Of a stretch of 10,940 bases of DNA, positions 6,497-10,940 are shown piece after piece. Within the stretch, counting starts at the first letter, position 1. Each line of letters opens with the position of its first letter. The translations under genes were made by a program, and so were the position numbers. This DNA comes from Fidelibacterota bacterium. GTDB taxonomy: Bacteria; Fidelibacterota; UBA2242; JAFGTP01. The stretch is taken from positions 1 to 10,940 of the forward strand of contig JAIPHI010000093.1 of assembly GCA_021735285.1 (NCBI GenBank), read 5' to 3'. Under the pieces are notes generated by a model. The model ran no database searches. It was not told where the DNA came from and was given only the letters and a program-made list of their open reading frames with translations.

Positions 6497-7273
6497 ATGT
6501 ATTTTTGTAATTTGGGGAGTGGCAGCAAAGGTAATAGTACCTTTGTTCAATCAAATGGTTCGGGAATTCTAATCGATCAGGGTTTTAGTGGTAAAAATCT
6601 TATTGAACGCTTGTCTCTGGTAGATATTAATCCCAAACAAATTCAGGCCATCGTAATTACTCACGAACATTCCGACCATATCAAAGGTGCCGGAATATTG
6701 GCCCGGCGACTCGATATACCAGTATTTATTACTCCTGATACTGCCCGGGATTTGAAAGCGGGTTTTTTCAAGAATGTAGATTTAAAGCACTACAATTCAG
6801 GTGATCAATTTCAGATAGACGATCTGACCTTAAAAGCCTTTCACATTCCTCACGACGCCAATGATCCTGTGGGCATTATCTGCTCCTCAGGAGAGAAAAA
6901 AATTGCCCTGGCTACGGATATTGGAGATATACGCAATGCAGTTACCCATTTCTTGCAAGACCTGGACCTTTTACTATTAGAATCGAATCACGATCGGGAA
7001 ATGCTGGAAAACGGCCCCTACCCCCTCTATTTGCAACAAAGGATAAAAAGCAGAGTTGGCCATCTCTCAAATGCTCAATCCCTTCAATTTTTAAGCCGGA
7101 TTAAAACTCAAAATACCGGATTAAAACATCTTGTTCTCGGACATTTGAGCGAAAAAAATAATACCGTTGACAAAGTCAGAGAACTATTTGAAAAAGATGC
7201 AGATCAAAACTCAGCCAACTATAAGATCCACATTACCAGCCAGGATCGTCCTCACAAAATAATAGAAATATAA
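6497..7273 (+). CDS. Metallo-beta-lactamase-fold hydrolase, YycJ/WalJ type
   Basis: The 258-residue protein opens with a first strand and loop, NLGSGSKGNST (5-15), that is characteristic of the YycJ/WalJ family. The metal-binding motif THEHSDH places H56, H58, D60 and H61 at the active site. Further probable ligands are D141 in ATDIGD, H189 in VGHLSN and H216 in LGHLSEKNN. Family members bind two metal ions, and a Bacillus homologue has been reported as a 5'-3' double-strand DNA exonuclease linked to mutation avoidance, so a cytoplasmic nuclease role is likely but not proven here. There is no signal peptide. The ATG at 6497 is 12 nt after the pyrE stop, and its TAAGG binding site overlaps that stop. 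In Firmicutes such genes neighbour walRK; here there is no such two-component pair, only the pyr genes and a patatin. Confidence 0.88.
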   Translation: MYFCNLGSGSKGNSTFVQSNGSGILIDQGFSGKNLIERLSLVDINPKQIQAIVITHEHSDHIKGAGILARRLDIPVFITPDTARDLKAGFFKNVDLKHYNSGDQFQIDDLTLKAFHIPHDANDPVGIICSSGEKKIALATDIGDIRNAVTHFLQDLDLLLLESNHDREMLENGPYPLYLQQRIKSRVGHLSNAQSLQFLSRIKTQNTGLKHLVLGHLSEKNNTVDKVRELFEKDADQNSANYKIHITSQDRPHKIIEI

Positions 7274-7315
7274 AAAAGTTGTAACTAATTTAATGATATA
7301 CAATCAAAATTTGCT

Positions 7316-8227
7316 ATGAAAACAAAAATAGGTTTAGCACTTGGTGGAGGTGGCGCCCGTGGTATGGCTCATCTCGGCATCATAAAAGTATTGCAAAAGA
7401 ATAATATACCAATCGATTTTATAGCCGGAACTTCAATGGGGGCTATTATTGGGGCCATGTATGCTCAAAATCCTGATATTGAGGCTATCATAAAAATGTT
7501 TGATGAATATTTTGAAGATAAAGACTATGCGGATCTGGGTTTGGAGAGAGCAGTACCCGGGAATAAAAAAGATCCCACAATCTTCCATCAATTTGTGGAA
7601 GCTGTAGGTAAGCGAGTTGTTCTAAATTTTGCTATTTCACGCCAGGCACTGCTTCAAAAGAACACCCTCGATAATGCAATTCAAAGATTTGTCAAAGCCG
7701 GTCAGATCGAAAACACAGAGATTCCTTTTTATGCAGTTTGCTCTGACCTGAATAGTGGTGAACCTGTGGTCTATAATCGGGGCGACATCCAAAAAGCTGT
7801 CAAGATCAGTGCTTCAATTCCTGTTTATTTTCCACCGGTGGCTGAGAATGGTAAATTATTAACAGATGGTGGAGTCACTTCACCAGTACCAGTCAATGAA
7901 ATGGAACAAACAGACGCTGATATTATTATTGCTGCTTCAATGGGAAGAAGTAAATATGACCCTCTTAACAAGCCAAAACTTCTTAACATAATCACCCGCA
8001 TGCAACAAATCAAAGGTTCTTATCTTGCTCACTCACAGATGGAAAAAGCCGATATTATGATCGAGCCGGAATTCAGAGAAGCTCATTGGAGTGAATTTTT
8101 GAGATATAAAGAATTTATTGAAATTGGTGAGAAGGAAGCTCGTAAGAAAATTGACCATATTTCGGAACTTATTAAGAATAAACAGAGTTTTATTAGGAGA
8201 TTCTTCCGTTTTTTTCAAAATCAATAA
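7316..8227 (+). CDS. Patatin-like phospholipase, RssA/NTE family
   Basis: This is a predicted serine hydrolase acting on lipid acyl esters. The 303 residues contain the complete patatin signature: the glycine-rich oxyanion loop LGGGGARGMAHLG (9-21), the nucleophile elbow GTSMG with S40, and the dyad aspartate D184 in DGGVTSPVPV. The length and the early glycine loop fit the small bacterial RssA/YchK-type proteins. No signal peptide or membrane span is seen, although the C-terminus (RRFFRFFQNQ) is basic and aromatic and could associate with membrane. The start at 7316 places the catalytic loop at the usual distance from the N-terminus; no clear Shine-Dalgarno precedes it, and the 42-nt gap before it is AT-rich, the longest inside this cluster. 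It ends with tandem TAA codons, 18 nt before dsbD. The substrate is unknown. Confidence 0.92.
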   Translation: MKTKIGLALGGGGARGMAHLGIIKVLQKNNIPIDFIAGTSMGAIIGAMYAQNPDIEAIIKMFDEYFEDKDYADLGLERAVPGNKKDPTIFHQFVEAVGKRVVLNFAISRQALLQKNTLDNAIQRFVKAGQIENTEIPFYAVCSDLNSGEPVVYNRGDIQKAVKISASIPVYFPPVAENGKLLTDGGVTSPVPVNEMEQTDADIIIAASMGRSKYDPLNKPKLLNIITRMQQIKGSYLAHSQMEKADIMIEPEFREAHWSEFLRYKEFIEIGEKEARKKIDHISELIKNKQSFIRRFFRFFQNQ

Positions 8228-8245
8228 TAACCAGGAATATTTTTA

Positions 8246-10048
8246 ATGAACAGATCTCATTTGCAAAAAATATTATTCATTTTCGCTCTTACAACCATTT
8301 TCAGTCTCAATATTTTTGCTGCTGAAAACATTTTGGATTTACAAACATTTCCCTCAACAAATGCAGTGCAAGCAGGAGGCGATTTCAAAATCGCAATTGA
8401 GGCTAATATTCATAAACCGTGGCATATCAATTCCAATCAGCCCCTTGATGATTATACGATTGGCACTGAAGTCAGACTCGATGAATCAGATAACTATTCT
8501 GTCACTGATACTATCTTTCCCGAGCATGAAATCATAAAAAATGAAGCCCTTGATAAAGAGCTGGCCCTGTTTAGTGGAAAAACCGTCATAGTGGTGCAAG
8601 GTAACTTATCCGAAAATCTGAATGCTGATACTGTCGTAGTAAAAGGGAGCTTATATTATCAGGGCTGTAATGATGCAACCTGTCTAGCACCACAGGAGGA
8701 TTCTTTTGAAGCCCGGCTTCCAGTCGCCAAAAACCAAAGTAATATAGAAACTATTAATCAAGAATACTTTTCTGATATTGAAGAAAAAGAAATAGCACAG
8801 GAAACAAGACAAAGTAGTTCAGAGAAAAGTTTTAATGTTAGTCAGTCATTCTCAAAAAGAGGTACTTTTCTAACCTTTCTACTAATTTTTCTGGGTGGTT
8901 TGGGCCTGGTATTGACACCCTGTATCTACCCTATGATCCCCATCACAGTTAGTTATTTTGGAGGTCAGGCTGAAGGAAAAAAGAGCAAACGTTTCGTCAT
9001 GGCGCTGCTTTACGTATTAGGTCTGGCAACCACTAACTCTGTTTTAGGAACTGTAGCTGCTTTATCAGGTGGATTAGTGGGTGGTTTGCTTTCGAATCCC
9101 ATTGTTTTGCTGGGTATCGCGCTGGTGCTGGTTGCCCTGGCTCTGAGTATGTTCGGCTTGTATGATATATCCTTACCCTCAGCAATGAATCAATTAGGAA
9201 GTGGCACCGAAGGAGGTTATCTTGGCTCGATTATTATGGGATTGACCTTAGGAATAGTAGCAGCTCCCTGTATTGGCCCTTTTATAATCGGATTGCTAAC
9301 TTATGTAGCAGCCGTAGGAAATGCTTTTCTGGGGTTTGCCATGTTTTTCACCCTCTCAATCGGTATGGGATTACCCTTTCTCATCCTGGCCTATTTCTCC
9401 AGTCAGATTGATAAACTTCCCAATGCTGGTGAGTGGATGGTGGGTGTAAGGAAAATTTTTGGTTTAATCCTACTGGGGATGGCGCTATATTTTCTCCAGG
9501 CATTGATCCCTGATAATATATATAAATTTTTATTTCCACTGTTTATTTTGGGAGCAGGTGTTTATTTGATAATTTTTGAAAAATCGGGCGATCAGAACCG
9601 GATTTTTGCTGCCATTAAAAGAGTAATTGCCATCATAGCTATTTTTACTGCCGGCTGGTTAATGAAGCCTGAAGCAGAAAGTATCTCCGGATCAATGACC
9701 TGGCAGCCCTATAACCAAACTGCATACGAAAAAGCCCTTCAAGACGACAAACCGGTCATTATGGACTTCTCTGCGGAATGGTGTGTCAAATGTAAGGAGT
9801 TAGAAGAAATAACATTTAAAGCCCCCCAAGTTGTAGAAAAATCAAAAAAATTTCATCTATTCAAAGTTGATCTGACCAATAGGAATTCAGAAAAAGTGGA
9901 AAACATTAGAGAAAAATTTGATATCAAAGGTCTGCCTACAGTAATTTTCATCAATAGTGAGGGGCAAGAAAGGCGGGACCTCAGAATATTTGGTTTTGTA
10001 AAACCGGAAATTTTCGCTGAAAAAATGGAATTGTTAATCGAAAAATAA
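8246..10048 (+). CDS. dsbD: Thiol:disulfide interchange protein DsbD (full three-domain form)
   Basis: DsbD moves electrons from cytoplasmic thioredoxin across the inner membrane to periplasmic thiol proteins. The 600 residues show all parts in order. A signal peptide (1 to about 26, FALTTIFSLNIFAA) comes first. The periplasmic alpha domain (about 28-165) has C141 and C146 in QGCNDATC. A linker follows, then about eight membrane spans between 207 and 473 containing the paired cysteines C226 (LTPCIYPM) and C342 (AAPCIGPF). A C-terminal thioredoxin-like gamma domain (about 480-600) has WCVKC (C513, C516) and cis-proline P564 in GLPTV. All six redox cysteines are present, so the relay should be functional. 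The length is close to that of the E. coli protein. The ATG at 8246 has AGGA 9 nt upstream. The TlpA-like lipoprotein gene starts 14 nt after it and is a likely electron acceptor. Confidence 0.96.
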   Translation: MNRSHLQKILFIFALTTIFSLNIFAAENILDLQTFPSTNAVQAGGDFKIAIEANIHKPWHINSNQPLDDYTIGTEVRLDESDNYSVTDTIFPEHEIIKNEALDKELALFSGKTVIVVQGNLSENLNADTVVVKGSLYYQGCNDATCLAPQEDSFEARLPVAKNQSNIETINQEYFSDIEEKEIAQETRQSSSEKSFNVSQSFSKRGTFLTFLLIFLGGLGLVLTPCIYPMIPITVSYFGGQAEGKKSKRFVMALLYVLGLATTNSVLGTVAALSGGLVGGLLSNPIVLLGIALVLVALALSMFGLYDISLPSAMNQLGSGTEGGYLGSIIMGLTLGIVAAPCIGPFIIGLLTYVAAVGNAFLGFAMFFTLSIGMGLPFLILAYFSSQIDKLPNAGEWMVGVRKIFGLILLGMALYFLQALIPDNIYKFLFPLFILGAGVYLIIFEKSGDQNRIFAAIKRVIAIIAIFTAGWLMKPEAESISGSMTWQPYNQTAYEKALQDDKPVIMDFSAEWCVKCKELEEITFKAPQVVEKSKKFHLFKVDLTNRNSEKVENIREKFDIKGLPTVIFINSEGQERRDLRIFGFVKPEIFAEKMELLIEK

Positions 10049-10061
10049 GAGGATTAATCTC

Positions 10062-10643
10062 ATGAAAAAAATATTAAAACGCATAAACATTGGAATAATA
10101 GCAATATTATTAATTGTAACGGGCTGCAGTAAAAATGATAATGATACTAAATCCCAGACAAAAAGTGAAAATACCGCTAAGACAGAGACCACACTCAAGA
10201 GTCAAAGTTCAAGTTTCATTGGCTCGAAAGCTCCTGATTTCACACTCAAGACACTGGAGGGAGAGAATGTTAGTCTGGATCAATTTTCGGGAAAAGTTAT
10301 TCTGCTCAATTTCTGGGGAACCTGGTGTCCTCCCTGTCGGAAGGAAATACCTGATTTGGTAAATATTTATTCCGAAAACAAAGATAAGGGACTTGAAATA
10401 GTGGGTATCACTTTGAATTCAGGCTCACCGGAAAAAATTCAGAATTTTGCTAATAAAAACAATATGAATTATCAAATCCTGACCGGAGAACAGGCCAAGA
10501 CAATGCAAATTGCTAAAAAATATAATAATCTCAGAAGTATCCCAACTACATTCATTATTGATAGAGAAGGAATTATCCGCCATAAATGGGTAGGTCCTCG
10601 ATCAAAAGAAAAATTTATGGAAGAAATAAATAAATATTTGTAA
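10062..10643 (+). CDS. TlpA/ResA-like thioredoxin-fold lipoprotein
   Basis: This is a predicted membrane-anchored periplasmic thiol-disulfide oxidoreductase. Of its 193 residues, the first 22 form a lipoprotein signal: basic MKKILKR, a hydrophobic stretch and a lipobox IVTGC with C22 as the lipidated residue. A Ser/Thr/Lys/Asn-rich tether (23-50) follows. The redoxin/AhpC-TSA-type domain (about 52-193) has APDFTLKTLEG, the active site WCPPC (C89, C92) and cis-proline P161 in SIPTTF, then FIIDREGIIRHKWVG. The residue after C22 is serine, not aspartate, consistent with outer-membrane sorting under the E. coli rule, but that rule may not hold here. It may reduce apocytochrome c, as ResA does, or other exported thiols; the neighbouring DsbD is its likely reductant. 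No cytochrome maturation gene is in view. AAGAGGA ends 8 nt before the ATG and overlaps the dsbD stop codon. Confidence 0.93.
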   Translation: MKKILKRINIGIIAILLIVTGCSKNDNDTKSQTKSENTAKTETTLKSQSSSFIGSKAPDFTLKTLEGENVSLDQFSGKVILLNFWGTWCPPCRKEIPDLVNIYSENKDKGLEIVGITLNSGSPEKIQNFANKNNMNYQILTGEQAKTMQIAKKYNNLRSIPTTFIIDREGIIRHKWVGPRSKEKFMEEINKYL

Positions 10644-10681
10644 ACTTAACCCTGCTGAATTAACTAATAGGAACACAATTA

Positions 10682-10940
10682 ATGAATAAATTAAAAACGG
10701 ATAAAGAAAGCAAAGTCTGGAGAGAAGTTAAAAGCTGGATACTAATAATTCTAATTGCTCTCGGTTTGAAATCTACTATTATTGCCTCCTATATGGTTCC
10801 CACCGGCTCAATGGAAAATACTATTATGACGGGGGATTTCCTGATCGGTAATAAGTTTCTGTTTGGAGCCCGCACTCCGGATTGGATTGGAATTCCATAT
10901 ACCCGCATAGGATTTAACATTCCTTCTTTCCGTTTGCCTG
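10682..10940 (+). CDS. lepB: Signal peptidase I, N-terminal part (cut by window edge)
   Basis: Signal peptidase I cleaves signal peptides from exported proteins at the outer face of the inner membrane. The first 86 residues are present. A short cytoplasmic start (MNKLKTDKESKVWREVKSW) leads into one membrane span (about 19-36, WILIILIALGLKSTIIAS). The catalytic box VPTGSMENTIMTGD follows, with S43 as the nucleophile, and then LIGNKFLFG. The catalytic lysine lies beyond the right edge, so completeness cannot be judged. The ATG at 10682 is preceded by TAGGAA with 9 nt spacing. It follows the thioredoxin lipoprotein by 38 nt without a terminator, so it is probably co-transcribed. Both DsbD and the lipoprotein are exported proteins, but this does not imply a specific functional link. 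Confidence 0.93.
   Translation, partial: MNKLKTDKESKVWREVKSWILIILIALGLKSTIIASYMVPTGSMENTIMTGDFLIGNKFLFGARTPDWIGIPYTRIGFNIPSFRLP

Overview
The window is AT-rich DNA from a Gram-negative bacterium. It encodes an intact periplasmic thiol-reduction system (DsbD plus a TlpA/ResA-like lipoprotein with a lipobox). The protein styles, the weak or AGGA-type ribosome binding sites and one Bacteroidetes-like promoter (TTG, 20 nt, TACTTTTG) suggest the FCB superphylum (for example Cloacimonadota, Marinimicrobia or Ignavibacteria-like lineages). This placement is inference; no rRNA or ribosomal protein is present to fix it.

Left part (1-4088), minus strand: a PAS-repeat signalling protein that runs off the left edge, a 556-bp gap, and a 900-residue soluble hybrid histidine kinase with the order REC-PAS-PAS-PAS-HisKA-HATPase-REC. 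No DNA-binding output regulator is in view.

Middle (4089-5117): about 1 kb without a convincing gene, but with structure. It holds a good intrinsic-terminator hairpin on the + strand with no gene upstream of it, and a REP-like inverted repeat beside a GC-rich palindrome. It also holds one copy of a roughly 65-nt repeat. The second copy lies in opposite orientation downstream of the kinase, so the kinase gene is bracketed by the pair. Both copies can fold into the same two hairpins, with partly compensatory changes.

Right part (5118-10940), plus strand: seven closely packed genes. They are pyrF and pyrE (last two steps of UMP synthesis), a YycJ/WalJ-type metallo-beta-lactamase-fold protein, an RssA-like patatin phospholipase, dsbD, a TlpA/ResA-like thioredoxin lipoprotein, and the 5' part of lepB (signal peptidase I, cut by the right edge). 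Gaps are 8-42 nt with no terminator between them, so they are probably one transcription unit or overlapping units. dsbD and the lipoprotein form an obvious functional pair: DsbD carries electrons across the inner membrane and the lipoprotein passes them to periplasmic disulfides. The other genes look like a housekeeping cluster rather than one pathway.

I found no CRISPR array, tRNA, rRNA, transposase or defence system. The most unusual item is the two-hairpin repeat family and the possible orphan small RNA at 4430-4500.
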